A DNA stretch of 64,000 nt from Saururus chinensis (Eukaryota > Streptophyta > Magnoliopsida > Piperales > Saururaceae): NCBI GenBank assembly GCA_035235625.1, contig CP141142.1, positions 19,416,995 to 19,480,994 on the forward strand. The letters run 5' to 3'. Position 1 is the first letter of the stretch; every line of letters begins with the position of its first letter. The notes beneath the pieces were generated by a model. That model was not told the DNA's origin, ran no database searches, and saw only the letters and a program-made list of their open reading frames with translations. The position numbers and the translations under genes were made by a program. Positions 48,358 through 59,917 of this stretch are shown here, piece by piece.

Positions 48358-49148
48358 TGTTAGAAGTGGGCATTATATTAAATGGGTTAAGCCCATGTCA
48401 TTAAGGTGGGCATGATATTTATATGGGTCAAGCTCATATGGTAGAGAATTCAAACCCACTTTGCGTTGAATGAGAATCACACATGTGAATTAGTTGAAGG
48501 AGTGAATAGTCCCACATCACCTAGAAGAAGATGATGGTGTTGGTATATAAGGCATTAATTTGGCCTTTCAAGGCCCTTGGGCCAACCCAGTTTTGTGGGG
48601 GAGAGAAATGTTGGACCAATGCACCTAGGTGGGCTACCCACACGAGCATGCCGCCACCGCCGTCTGGCCAACCAGCTCGTCTCGGTTTAGGTTGGGTCAA
48701 CAAGATAATATTTTTGGGACAAATTCATTTGGTTTGTTTTTTTATTTATTTAGTTTGGTTTTATATTAACAAAAATGGGTCTAGTTTTGTTTTCACTAAA
48801 GAATGTGTCCGTTAACAGTTGGACACATCCATTTAAACGGGAAAGGTTGTATTCAACGGGATTTCCTATAAAATCATTGAAAACGATTTCTACACTAATC
48901 CGACATTGGATTTCCGTCTGTTTCCATTTCTGTGAGAGCATACATACTGTGGTTGGCTGCATGTACGGTGTTGGAGGTGCTCCTATAGTACATGGTTGAT
49001 CGTCTTATCCTGGGAGGCAAATGCCCAATCCTAAGCACCGTTAAGGAGGGCAAATTCTATCTTAAAGATAGAGAAACTTGCTTGATTCGATTATAATCAT
49101 TCCAGTAAGACTTTTCATCACAAACTTTGCAAAGGTACAAAAATAACA
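48358..49148 (+). repeat. Element D 5' LTR
   Basis: Starts TGTTAGAAGTGGGC. TATA box TATATAA at 48544-48550. The likely end is ATAACA at 49148, judged by alignment to the 3' LTR. Confidence 0.85.
48544..48550 (+). promoter_or_regulatory. TATA box of the D 5' LTR
   Basis: TATATAAGG context, conserved at 57818-57824 in the 3' LTR. Confidence 0.6.
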
Positions 49149-49164
49149 ATCTTAAGACAAAATT

Positions 49165-49725
49165 CTTTACATATTTTCATAGTTTACTATTTTGCACGTA
49201 GAATAGTAAATTTGTAAGTTATATTATGTGAATTTCAAAATTTTACTATTCATTTCAAAAAAATTTGAAATTTAACAGTTCTGTACATAAAATTTTGAGA
49301 TTTTTCCATTCCGTGCATCAAATTTTGAAAATTTTCTATACTATAAGTAAATTTCTGGATATTTACTATTCTAGGTGTAAATTCTTGAAATTTTACTATT
49401 ATGGGCGTAAATCTTGAAAGATTACTCTTATTCATGTAAATTTCCTACAAGTTACTGTTCTGTGTTCAATTTTTTGAGAATTTACAGTTGTGTGAAATTT
49501 TTGAAATATTACTATTTTGTTTGTAAATTTTCAATCAATTATTGTGCTATATGTAATTCTCGAATGCCCCTATGTTCTATAATTTTCAAAATTATACTAT
49601 GTGTAATTTTTTGAACTTTACAGTACTATATGTAATATTTGGCCTTCCCCTAGGTGCAAATTTTTGAACTTTACTAGGTTATCTGTAATTTCTCAAACTT
49701 TACTAGGTAGCGTGAAATCTTAAAA
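49165..49725 (+). repeat. Degenerate tandem repeat in the D 5' leader
   Basis: A unit of about 35-45 bp with TTTACTATTCTG and GTAAATTTTTGAAA recurs at least a dozen times between the LTR and gag. Spacing and sequence vary. It leaves no obvious primer-binding site. Confidence 0.8.
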
Positions 49726-49772
49726 AATCATATTTTTTTTACTGAGATAATCTTTTGTCCTTTGGAATAGAA

Positions 49773-50574
49773 ATGGCTACTGATAGTACCAACTTGACTT
49801 CGGTACTTATTCCCACTCTGGTGAATGCTGCTCTTCAAATAAAAGGAGAAAAACTAGAAAAGTTAAGTGGTGCGGATTTCAAGCGATGGCAACAGAAAAT
49901 ATTGTTCTATCTTACCACACTGAACCTAGCCCAATTCATTCAAGAGGAAGTACCCGTTCTCACTAAGGAGAAACAGGAAGACAAAATGGCTGTTGCGGCA
50001 ATAGATGCATGGAAACATGTGGATTTCTTATGCCATAATTACATCCTTAATGAGTTGGACAACACATTATATAGTGTGTACAGTTCAATGAAAAGTGCTA
50101 AGGCACTGTGGGAGTCATTAGACAAGAAGTACAAGACTGGAGATGCTGGAATGAAGAAATTCGTGGTCGGTAAATTTCTAGACTTTAAAATGGTGGACTC
50201 TAAAATTGTGATCAGTCAAGTTCAAGAACTCTAAGTTATCCTACATGATATTCATGCAGAAGGCATGACTTTAAGTGAGTCTTTCTAAGTGGCAGCTATA
50301 ATAGAAAAATTACCACCTTCCTGGAAGGGTTTTAAGAACTACTTAAAGCATAAGAGAAAGGAGATGAACATGAAAAATTTGATTGTGAGGTTAAGAATTG
50401 AAGAGGACAACCATGCTTCTGAAAAGAAAACCAGGGGTCGAGGCATGGAAGTCAAAGTCAATGTTGTAGAACATGGGCATAAAGGCAATAGCTTCAATAA
50501 CAAGAAGAGGAAGCATCTTGCTGGACAGTTGAACAATGACTACAACAAAGCCAAGTTCAAGGGCAAGTGCTATG
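49773..50574 (+). pseudogene. Element D gag remnant (up to the inserted LTR)
   Basis: An ATG at 49773 opens a Copia Gag: F-K-R-W-Q-Q-K-I near 49878-49905, [10 protein letters not shown] near 50104-50133, and L-P-P-S-W-K-G-F in the later part. TAA stops at 50232-50234 and near 50287-50289 break the frame. The frame from 50289 ends at the first Cys pair of the zinc knuckle, where the solo LTR begins. The intact protein would be the capsid-nucleocapsid. Confidence 0.85.
50570..50574. repeat. Target-site duplication of the solo LTR, left (CTATG)
   Basis: Repeated at 53889-53893, directly after the LTR. Confidence 0.9.
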
Positions 50575-53500
50575 TGTAAGGACTCTCATCTCTAAACCGC
50601 TTTTTGTTTTCTTTTAATTATCGGTTATTGCTTAGTTAACTCATTTTCTTATTAATTCGATGGTTTCATAAATAAATAGTGTTTATGATAGTTTTAATCT
50701 AAATCAACTTTTTAATTAGTGGTTTTAAGTAATTTTGAATCAAATGTAAATTTTTAGGATTTTTTTAAATTTTTACTATTTTTCCAAAAATTAGGGTTTG
50801 GCGGGACCCCCTGTGGGCCCCACTGTCAAATTTTGGGTTTTTAGACTAAGTGAACCCAGACATCAACTTAAGCTCATACAAAAATTTTTAGAATTTTCTC
50901 AGATTTAATTAGTGACCAAATTTGTAAAATACTCTTTTTTAGCCCAAAATTCTACTTACACCTCATTAGTTCAGTTAGTGCAACCCAAACCCTACTATAA
51001 AAGGCCGAACCTGAGCCATTCCCATTTTGGGAATAGGCTGAGAAGGAGAGGTTAGGCCTAATCCCTAATTAGGCCCAGATTAGAAGGTGTTTAAGGTAAG
51101 TTCATTCTAATTAAGCACTAAATCCTAGTTTTTCTCTTAATCTCTTCTAGATCTACCATTTCGTCTTTGATTTGATTTATTTTTAAACATCAAAACTACT
51201 TATTTGAATCTTTACTTCAAACCCTAGCTCTAAAAATTTGATTTTTATGTTCAACAAGCCCTAGATCTAAGTTTTTGATTAGGGTTTTCTTTGTTAAATC
51301 GGTTTTAATGGAGTTTAATTCAAACTCTATGTCTTTGTAAGGTTTTCAAAAAGGGTGACCATCAAATCCAAGCCTAATCAAGGGATAAGGTAATGGACTT
51401 TCGAAATTTCAGTCTTCCTATAGTAAAACACTTGATTTTGTGGTTTGTTTTGAATGGAATTACTTGATTTAGTACTTTAATGGCATGTTTAGTAAATGGT
51501 AATCTTTAATCCCGATTTTATAGGGTTTTATCTTGTTATGATGTGGATTGGCATTCTGAAAGTTATGGTGGACTTTTAATGGCATTTAGGTTGTTAGATG
51601 GTGATTTTGAGTTTTATCAATGGAGTTTCGGTTTGAAAATGCAAAAGGAAGAAGAAGGTCGAATCTGCCTTGTTGGCGTTTGAACGGCCATGCAGGGCGT
51701 TAACGGCAACACTGCAATTTTGCACATATCTTGTTTAGCCGATCGAACGGCCCTAGAGGGCGTTCGAATGGCTACACAGCAGATTTTTGTACTATTTGCA
51801 TGATGTTTATTTCGGTGATTCTACTTTAACATGCCAATTTCATGTGAATGTGGAGTGTTTTGAGCTATAGTATGCTACTGAAAAGGTATACCATTGATGT
51901 TATGAAGTTGAGGTATATATTTAGAGTTATGTGGAATGACTTATGGTTAGGGTATGATGTTGGTATTGCCATCTTGAAGTTATGAATGGTTAATTTTTTA
52001 TGGTTAAGTATATTTTCAGTAGAACTACAGCCTACTAATGGATTGATATGTCATGATAGGATGTGGTTAATTGATGTGTAGATGTTAGTGAATGTCATGG
52101 CTTAAGGATGAAGTAAATGAGCTTATATGTGTTTAGCCCGTGGTTGAGATTTGATTCGAGTTATGATTTCAATGATTCTTCTTCTATGATTTCAGCTAGA
52201 ATTCATGATTAGATGTTAATTCACATGTGTAGTGTGGTAGTGAGTTAATTTTAAGCATGTTAATATGCATTGAGTGAAGTGCTTCTACTAGGTACACACA
52301 CACATGTGGGGTTTGATGATGATGTTGAAACTTGATATTATAATTATGAATGATGCATTAGGGGCTGAGGAGAGCACTTATCATGAATTAGGATTCATGT
52401 ATGCCTTGCCCACGTATGTACTATGTTGCATGCATCATGAAAATGGATTTCCAATTGAGGCTTTATTGAGGTTAATCGAATTTGATTGATTGGATGCAAT
52501 GTGGTAAAATTACTCGCCGGATTGATCGGTCGTGGCTTAATCGAAACTTGATTGGTCCGAAAGGACATGTTTTGATTTGAGTTCCTCTGTGGAACGAGTG
52601 CACTCCCCGGGTTAAGTCTAAAGAAATGGAATTATGTAGGGATGAGTTGTGTACTTGTCTTGCGGATTGAGATTGTTATTATGAGTGTCATCTGGACCCT
52701 GAGAATCTAGTGTGGTATGTTGTGTGCACCCACTACCACGTGTTCTAGGGTTTCCTATGTGGGAACTCGGGCTCTCCCCTCCGCAGGAAATGTCCCTGGG
52801 TGAACACCCCTGCTCTAGATTCTGTGTGTGAGAATGGGACATCCTTGGCCAAGATCATCCAGGGTGAGCAGCTTTAGGGATTGACAACCCCAAACTTCTT
52901 AAATTCTTGTGTAGAATTTTGGACCATGACACGCCTTCGTGGCCTTGTCTGTGTTCCCATCTGTGTGGCGCTAAATTGTGATTACTCCTTAACAGAGGTT
53001 GATATGATGTGATGCATGATGGGATATGTATGTTAGAGATACATTTCATGCAGGTTGATATGATGTGATGCATGGTTGGATATGTATGCTAGAGATACAT
53101 TTTATGCAGGTTGATATGATGTGATGCATGGTTGGATATGTATGTTAGAGATACATTTTATACAGGTTGATATGATGTTGAGGCATGATTGATATGTATG
53201 TTAGAGATACATTTCATGCAGGTTGTTATGATGAGAATGGCACTATGTGGATTATACACTATGATGCAGGTTTAGGTGATGTGTCGTGTGATCAGAAAAT
53301 GATACATCTTGTCAATCTTTGATCTGAATGATTATATTGCTATGCTATCGTATTTCTGATTATGATAGTTATATTAAAAACCATTGCTGAGTTTGTTAAA
53401 CTCACCCCTCTTTATTGTATTTTTCTTTTTCTTTGGGGCTACGTGGCGCGACACGCAGATGGGCAGGATCTCCTCTTTAAGGAAAGATCGGAGACAACTT

Positions 53501-53888
53501 GGATGTGATCGTGGAGACTCTTATGTGATTTATTTTCCTTGGTTTATGCTTTATGTTTAGAACCTTTGTGTATGGTTCTTTGTTGGATTTATGCTACTTT
53601 ATACAGTTGTGTTACTTAAGACCTATTTTAGAGCCAGTGTGGGCTATGGTTGACTAAACATGTGGGTTTGAGACTAGTTATTTATTTTGAGTTAAGCAAC
53701 TCTCTTTCTTTTCTACATGTTTACTCTTGCTCAAAGTGGTGTGTATACTCCGTAATTCTGTTAAGCCGCCCGTGGTTAGGGTTAAGTCTTTCGCTAAACC
53801 GTTTCTCAATTTCCCCTCATCGCCCCCACGCGTTTGACCAGCCCTTGGACCGGGTTCGGCTCAGGTCGGGCAGCGCCGGGGCATGACA
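50575..53888 (+). mobile_element. Solo LTR, 3.3 kb, inside the gag of Copia D
   Basis: Starts TGTAAGGACTC and ends GGGGCATGACA, flanked by CTATG on both sides. No gag or pol of its own is present. TATA box at 50996-51002. Two palindromic box pairs lie at 51675-51707 and 51738-51772, and 56-bp tandem repeats at 52996-53220. Removing it restores the spacing of the host gag zinc knuckle. The same LTR family occurs at 61261 and 63666. Confidence 0.95.
52996..53220. repeat. Four copies of a 56-bp tandem repeat in the solo LTR
   Basis: Each copy contains GGTTGATATGATGTGATGC and TTAGAGATACATTT. Copies differ by a few bases, and a partial fifth copy follows. Confidence 0.9.
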
Positions 53889-54612
53889 CTATGTGTGTGA
53901 CAAGATGGACCATAAGACTAAGGATTGTCGCAAATGGAAGAAACAAGATGATTCCAAGAAGAAGAATGCACAAGCCCACATAATTGAAGTGGAGAATCTC
54001 TCCACCAATGTGAATGACATCAACCTTTCTGCTATGATTTCGGAAGTGAGCATGGTCACAAACGCTAGAGAATGGTGGATGGACACCAGGGCTACTTGTT
54101 ATGTTTGCCCTAATAGGAAGATGTTCTCCACTTATCAACCCATGGAGAATAGTGAACAATTATTTATGGGCAACTCTTCTACTGCAAAGGTTGAAGGAAT
54201 TGGAAAGGTTGTGCTCAAGATGACTTCAGGCAAAGAGCTCACTCTCAACAATGTGTTGCATGTGCTAGAGATTTGAAAGAATTTAGTGTCTAGATCATTG
54301 CTGAGCAAGAATGGGTTCAAGTTGGTTTTTGAGTCAGATAAATTTGTCTTGACCAAGGGTGGGATGTATGTGAGCAAAGGGTACCTAAATGAGGGGCTTT
54401 TCAAGCTCAATGTACTCACTATTGTACCTATTTTTGTTATTAAGAATGCAAATATTTCTTCATCGTATATGATTGAGTCATGTGATGTGTGGCATGGTAG
54501 ATTAGTACATGTTAATTATGATGCTTTACAAAGATTGATTAATATGGAATATCTGCTTAAGTTTAATATTGACTCTAATCACAAATGTAAAACTTATGTA
54601 GAATCAAATTAA
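53889..54612 (+). pseudogene. Element D zinc knuckle end, protease and pre-integrase remnant
   Basis: The frame resumes with the second half of the CCHC knuckle (H and last C near 53911-53930). The protease active site reads D-T-R-A near 54082-54093 where D-T-G-A or D-S-G-A is expected. Stops occur at 54274-54276 and 54610-54612. The pre-integrase block W-H-G-R-L-x-H-V-N lies near 54490-54515. Confidence 0.85.
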
Positions 54613-55500
54613 CAAGGAAATCTTTCCAAAATATTGAGAAATGTACTGAACCTCTTGAGTTAATTCACAGCAATGTCTATGACTTAAATCTTGTTCAAAC
54701 AAGAGGAGGTAAAAAGTACTTTATTACTTTTATCGTCGATTATACTCGTTATTGTTATGTTTACTTGCTGAAAAGTAAAGATGAGGCTATTGATATGTTT
54801 ATATTATATAAAATAGAGGTTGAGAATCAACTTGGCAAAAAAATTAAAGTTCTAAGAAGTGATAGAGGTGGGAAATATGAATCATATTTTGATGATTTCT
54901 ATTCACAACATGGTATAATACACCAAACGACAGCACCCAATTCACCTCGGCAAAATGGAGTTGCTGAACGAAAAAATAGAACTTTAAAAGAAATGATGAC
55001 TGCCATGTTAATAAGTTTTGGGTTACCCCAGAATATGTGGGGGGGAGCTTTGCTTTTAGCAAATTATATTCTTAATAAAATACCTCATAAGAAAACCTTG
55101 CAGACACCATATAAACTATGAAAAGATCGAAAGCCTTCCTACAAATTCATAAAAGTGTGGGGGTGTTTGAAAAAAGTGGCAGTCTCTAATCCCAAGTGAA
55201 TTAAAATTAGACCAAAGACTATTAATTGTGTATTCATTGGTTATGCCAATAATGCATATCACTTTCTTGTTCATAAATCAGATATTCCTGATGTAAATAT
55301 CAATACTCTGATTGAATCCAGGAATGCTTTATTTTTTTAACATATTTTTTCATGGAATTCTATACAAAAGGAAAATTCTCTTAAAAGAACTTTGGATGTT
55401 AAACAGGATAATAGTGAAGACTAAGAGGGAGAGGATGATGAACCTAGACGCAGCAAACATGCTAGAACATCAAAATTCTTTGGTCCAGACTTTCTAACTT
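54613..55500 (+). pseudogene. Element D integrase remnant
   Basis: The core retains its acidic residues: D in F-I-V-D-Y-T-R-Y near 54730-54755, D in R-S-D-R-G-G near 54856-54873, and E in G-V-A-E-R-K-N-R near 54958-54981. The flanking zinc-binding and C-terminal parts are broken by stops at about 54610 and 55119-55121. Confidence 0.85.
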
Positions 55501-56460
55501 ATTTGTTAGAAAATGAGCCTCAAAGCTTAAGGAAGCCTTGTCCTCTCCTGAAGCACAATATTGGAAAGAGGCAGTAAATAGTGAAATTGAATCCATTATG
55601 CAAAATCATACTTGGGAACTGGTGGATCTACCACCAGGGAGTAAACCTCTAGGATACAAATGGATATTTAAGAGGAAGATGAAGGTTGATGGATCAATTG
55701 ACAAATATAAAGCTATACTTGTTATCAAAGGATACAAGCAAAAGGAAGGTCAAAATTATTTTAATATATATTCACCAGTCACAAGGATAACATCAATTAA
55801 GATGTTAATCGCTATTGCTACTTTGAATAATCTTAAAATACATCAAATTGATGTGAAGACTGCATTCTTGAATGGTGACTCGAATGAGGAAATATATATG
55901 CAACAACCTGAAAGGTTTGTTGTAAAGGGCTAAAAAAATAAAGTGTGCAGACTAGTTAAATCTCTCTATTGGCTTAATCAAGCACCTAAGTAATTGCATG
56001 AAAATTTTGACAAAATTATGATATCAAATGGATTCAAACTTAATGAATGTGACAAATGTGTTTATGTGAAAGATAGACCTAATGGCTATGTTATTGTATG
56101 CCTATATATGGATGATATGCTCATTATTGGTAGCAATGATGATATCATTAAAGCTACTAAGAAGATGTTGAATAAACAGTTTGACATGAAGGATATGGGT
56201 ATTACAGATGTCATACTACGGATGAAAATCACTAGAACATCTGATGGATATGTATTATCTCAATCTCATTATATTGAGAAAATCCTAGAGAAATTCATCC
56301 AACAAGAACACTTGTGGATGTGACATTGCACTTAAGCAAAAACACGAGTGAAAGCATATCACAACTTCAATATTCTCAAATTATTGGAAGTCTCAATTAT
56401 ATCATAAATTGTATGAGACCAGACATAGCATACTCAGTGAGTAAACTGAATAGATTTAAT
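55500..56460 (+). pseudogene. Element D reverse transcriptase remnant
   Basis: The frame from 55538 has Copia RT motifs: W-K-E-A-V-N-S-E-I, W-I-F-K-R-K, and Q-I-D-V-K-T-A-F-L-N-G near 55846-55878. It stops at 55931-55933, continues in the same frame past another stop near 55989-55991, and carries the catalytic Y-M-D-D near 56107-56118. A frame change follows near 56290. Confidence 0.9.
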
Positions 56461-57040
56461 AGCAACCCAGGGGCAAACCACTAGAAGGCTGTAGTTAGGG
56501 TTTTTAAATATCTAAGATATACCTTGAACTATGGGCTGCATTATACTAGGTATCCAGTAGTACTAAAGGGTTACTATGATACAAACTGGATATCTGATAC
56601 AAAAAAATCAAAATCGACAAGTGGATATTTCTTTACTCTTGGAGGTGCAACAGTGTCTTGGAAATCCTTGAAACAAACGTGCATAGCAAGATCTACAATG
56701 GAATCTGAATTCATTGCGCTTGATAGAGCAGACGAAGAGGCTGAATGGCTTCATAATTTTTTAGAGGATATTCCAATGTGAGGGAAACCTGTACCACCCA
56801 TATACATCTATTGTGATAGTCAATTAGCTGTAGGAAGAGTACAAAGTAACTTGTATAATGGTAAGCCTCGACATATACGTCGGAGGAACAATACCATAAA
56901 ATAATTGCTCTCTAGTGGAATAATTTTCATTGAGTATGTTGGGTCAAAAGAAAATATTGTGGATCCGCTTACTAAGGGATTGACCAAAGAACAAGTGACC
57001 AGTTCATCGAGGAGAATGGGCTTGAAGCCTATACATTAAG
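56460..57040 (+). pseudogene. Element D RNase H remnant
   Basis: The frame at 56524-56779 has [21 protein letters not shown] and [10 protein letters not shown]. After a TGA near 56779 the same frame gives Y-C-D-S-Q-L-A-V and V-D-P-L-T-K-G-L, the usual Copia C-terminus, ending near 57040. Confidence 0.88.
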
Positions 57041-57623
57041 AATCACCATAATGGTAACCCAACTTAGTTAACTGGAGATCCCAAGATCTAAGTTTAAAGG
57101 GACAACCGAATTGTGGGGGATTCAAGGGGAATCACTATTGAGATAAAATCTTGCCCACATTCCTATAATGAGATAGTGATGCCTACAAAGTGAATCAAGA
57201 AAGCTTTGCTTTTAATGGTTCTTATACTTGAATTCGTTCGAGTGGGGTATTGTAGGATACTCCTAATGAGAATCACCTATATGAGTGTAAAGGGGCCACT
57301 TCTATGAGGATTTTAAGGCTAAATCTTCTAGAGAGCACTCATGAAAACCAGGTTTGTTCAGGGCTGAAATGAACACAATCATGAGAACCACAATGTGTCT
57401 GAGAAGTGATTGTGTGAATTCTATTGTCTTGGTTTACACAAACGGCTGAACAGTTCAAGACATCATGTTCACTGATTAGCTTATAGACCCTATAATTTTC
57501 ACAAGGGAAGGTTCAAAGCCAAAAGCTACCTATCCCCCATGTATGATCTTTTCAATATTGCTTTCACGATTTTTTGCATTATTTTGCATAGTTATCCAGC
57601 CAATTCTCATTCATGTGGGGGAT
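57041..57623. other. 3' untranslated part and polypurine tract of element D
   Basis: Non-coding. TGTGGGGGATTC (57112-57123) and ATGTGGGGGAT (57613-57623) are two polypurine-like sites; the second abuts the LTR and is the likely plus-strand primer. Confidence 0.7.
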
Positions 57624-58497
57624 TGTTAGAAGTGAGCATTATATTAAATGGGTTAAGCCCAAATCATTAAGGTGGGCATGATATTTATGTGGGTCAAGCC
57701 CATATTACTCAAGTGGGTCAAGCTCAAGCCCACTTTGTATTGAATGAGAATCACACATGTGAATTGGTTGAAGGAGTGAATAGTCTCACATCGCCTAGAA
57801 GAAGGTGATAGTGTTGGTATATAAGGCATTAGTTTGGCCTTTCAAGTTAGGCCCATGGGCCAACCCACTTTTGTGGGAAAAAAGATGTTAGACCAATGCA
57901 CCTAGGTGGGCTAACCCACATGCTCGCCACTGCCGTCGTCTGGCTAGCTCAGCTCAGTTCGGTTTGGTTCGCATGCGTGGCCAGCCGGGTCGGGTTGGGC
58001 CAGGTTGGGTTGGGTCAACAAGATAATATTTTTGAAACAAATTTATTTGGTTTGGTTTTCTATTTATTTGATTTTATTTTCTATTAACAAAAATGGGTCT
58101 AGTTTTGTTTTCTATTAATAAAAATAGGTCCGGTTTTGTTTTCACTAAAGAATATGTCTGTTAACAGATGGACGCATCCGTTTGAACGGAAAAAGTTATT
58201 TTCAATGGGATTTCCTATAAAATCATCAAAAACGATGTATAGACCAATTCGACATTGGATTTTCATTTTTTTCTATTTCGTGAGTGGATATATATTGTGA
58301 TTTGCTGCATATACTGTGTTATAGGTGCTCTTACAGTATGTAGTTAATCGTCTTATCTTAAGAGACAGATGTCTAAGAGTCTTAAACATCGTTAAAAAGG
58401 AAGAATTTTGTCTTAAAAATAGAGTAACTTAGTTAATTCAAACATAATCATTTTAATAAGACTTTATTACAAATTTTATAAAGATATAAAAATAATA
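57624..58497 (+). repeat. Element D 3' LTR
   Basis: Matches 48358-49148 with many substitutions and is longer by about 80 bp, partly because a segment with AAAAATGGGTCTAGTTTTG is duplicated near 58085-58140. TATA box at 57818-57824. Confidence 0.85.
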
Positions 58498-59110
58498 AAT
58501 TTATGCTAATTAGTTGTGGGGGTTGCGAGGCGAAGGAGGTGGTGCATAATATATCGACACCTGACAGTTGCTTGAATGTTGGTGACAGGGAAAAAAGGGC
58601 TAGGCTCAAACATAAAACTGGACGATGACATTAGGATAAGGTGACAGTGGCTTAGCTATTGGTGCAGGAGCTTAGCACAGTCCCCTAGCGTCGGGGGTTG
58701 GTGGTGAAAAGCCGAAAACTGGAGGCCGGACATGGGGAACTAAGCTAGAAATTGCAATATGACATGTGAAGCAGCTGAACAGTTTGGTGTGGGCGACGGC
58801 TATTGGCCAAGGTATGGGAAAGGATTGGGACTGATGACATAGATCGGAGGAGGGAAGCAGGGCCCGGGCAGGTTAGGAAAATGAAGTGGAAGGACAGATG
58901 ATTAAATGACCGGTGATGTGGTCTGCAACACCATCGCGTCAGCACGTGAAAGTTTACGTGAGAATCATGTCTGCCATATAGAATTATGTCTGCCGAGAAT
59001 CAGTTGGTAAAGATGTCTATATAGGAAACCGCCTACCAACACTCGTGTGCGTGCCCCACCGCCCACATGCGATGAAAGGGCCCTCGCGTCGGGGACGCGT
59101 AAGACAAAGA
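58498..59110. other. Intergenic DNA left of the AN1 gene
   Basis: G-rich on the plus strand around 58510-58930, with no recognised gene. A 66-codon minus-strand frame (58945-58745) has no known motif. Confidence 0.4.
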
Positions 59111-59113
59111 GGG

Positions 59114-59121
59114 TTCTAGAA
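59114..59121. promoter_or_regulatory. Heat-shock-element-like site
   Basis: TTCTAGAA matches the nTTCnnGAAn core bound by heat-shock factors, about 75 bp upstream of the TATA box. Known two-AN1 stress-associated genes respond to stress, which fits, but one two-unit site is weak evidence. An ACGCGT motif lies nearby at 59094-59099. Confidence 0.45.
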
Positions 59122-59195
59122 TATTACAGGAGAGGGCCGCCTGTTTCCGTGGACTCCAAGAAAGCCTTTTGGACACGGCGCGGTCGTCAACCCTC

Positions 59196-59202
59196 TATAA
59201 AA
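59196..59202 (+). promoter_or_regulatory. TATA box of the AN1 gene
   Basis: TATAAAA in CCCTCTATAAAATCAC, about 110 bp before the start codon. It predicts a 5' UTR of about 75-80 nt. Confidence 0.7.
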
Positions 59203-59305
59203 TCACGAGGAAACAGGTGTTTTACCATCAATTTTCGTCATCTCCTTCGTCTCCCTGCAGCGAATTTGGTCTAGACAGAGAGCGCGATAGAGAAGAAGAA
59301 AGTGA

Positions 59306-59917
59306 ATGGGAGGAACAGAAGCTTTTCCAGAGCTGGGACAGCACTGCCAAGAACCATCATGCAACCAACTCGACTTTCTGCCCTTCACGTGTGATGGATG
59401 TCAACAGGTAATGGTACTTTCCCCTCCATCCCATCTTCTCTTTCTGAATTATGTCTTCATCTAATGGTGCTTGCCGAAACAGGTCTTCTGCCTGGAGCAT
59501 AGAACATACAAAGCGCACGAGTGCAAGAAGGCCAACCCCAACAACCGCACCGTGGTGATTTGCAGCGAGTGTGCGATGTCTATTGAGAGGCGGCAAGGGG
59601 AGGACGACAGCGTCATCTTGGACCGCCACCTCAAGTCCGGGGACTGCAACCCTTCCAACAAGTTGAAGCCCAAGTGCCCTGTCAGGAGATGCAAACAGCT
59701 GCTGACCTTCTCCAACACAAGCACCTGCAAGACTTGCAAGCAGAAGGTCTGCCTGAAACATCGTTTCCCCGCCGATCACAACTGCGGCCGCGTCCCGCTC
59801 CAGTCATCCATGTTCTTGGACGCTTTGGTCGCGAGGAGCGGCCAAGGCTGTGCCCAGGAGGAGACCAAAGGGAAACTGCCTAACAGATCCCTTGGAGTTG
59901 GACTCGTGAAACCTTGA
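59306..59917 (+). CDS. AN1-type zinc-finger stress-associated protein (SAP12-like), 178 residues, two exons
   Basis: Exon 1 is 59306-59407 and exon 2 59483-59917, split by a 75-bp GT-AG intron in phase 0. The protein has two complete AN1 fingers: C14, C19, C29, C32, C37, H40, H46, C48 and C99, C104, C116, C119, C124, H127, H133, C135. Between them C61, C64, H83 and C89 form another possible metal site. There is no A20 domain, as in the plant SAP11/SAP12 group, and no C-terminal C2H2 fingers, so it is closest to SAP12 in layout and length. The family acts in stress responses, probably through protein or ubiquitin binding; this copy's own role is inferred. The intron falls inside finger 1. Exons are GC-rich against AT-rich surroundings, with no stops or frameshifts, so the gene looks functional. 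Confidence 0.93.

Larger units (their letters stand above)
48358..58497 (+). mobile_element. Element D: decayed full-length Ty1/Copia element, split by a solo LTR
   Basis: LTRs at 48358-49148 and 57624-58497 flank gag, protease, integrase, RT and RNase H in Copia order on the plus strand. A polypurine tract (ATGTGGGGGAT) precedes the 3' LTR. A 3.3-kb solo LTR (50575-53888) sits in the gag zinc knuckle. Target-site duplication is uncertain: GGTTT on the left and AATTT on the right, differing by two G-to-A type changes. Confidence 0.9.

Noticed and set aside
52996-53220. Regularly repeated units recalling a CRISPR array
   Set aside because: The 56-bp units are directly tandem without unique spacers, inside a plant LTR.
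59357-59779. Minus-strand 140-codon frame over the AN1 gene
   Set aside because: It is a shadow of the GC-rich exon on the other strand; the plus strand has two full AN1 fingers and a correct intron.
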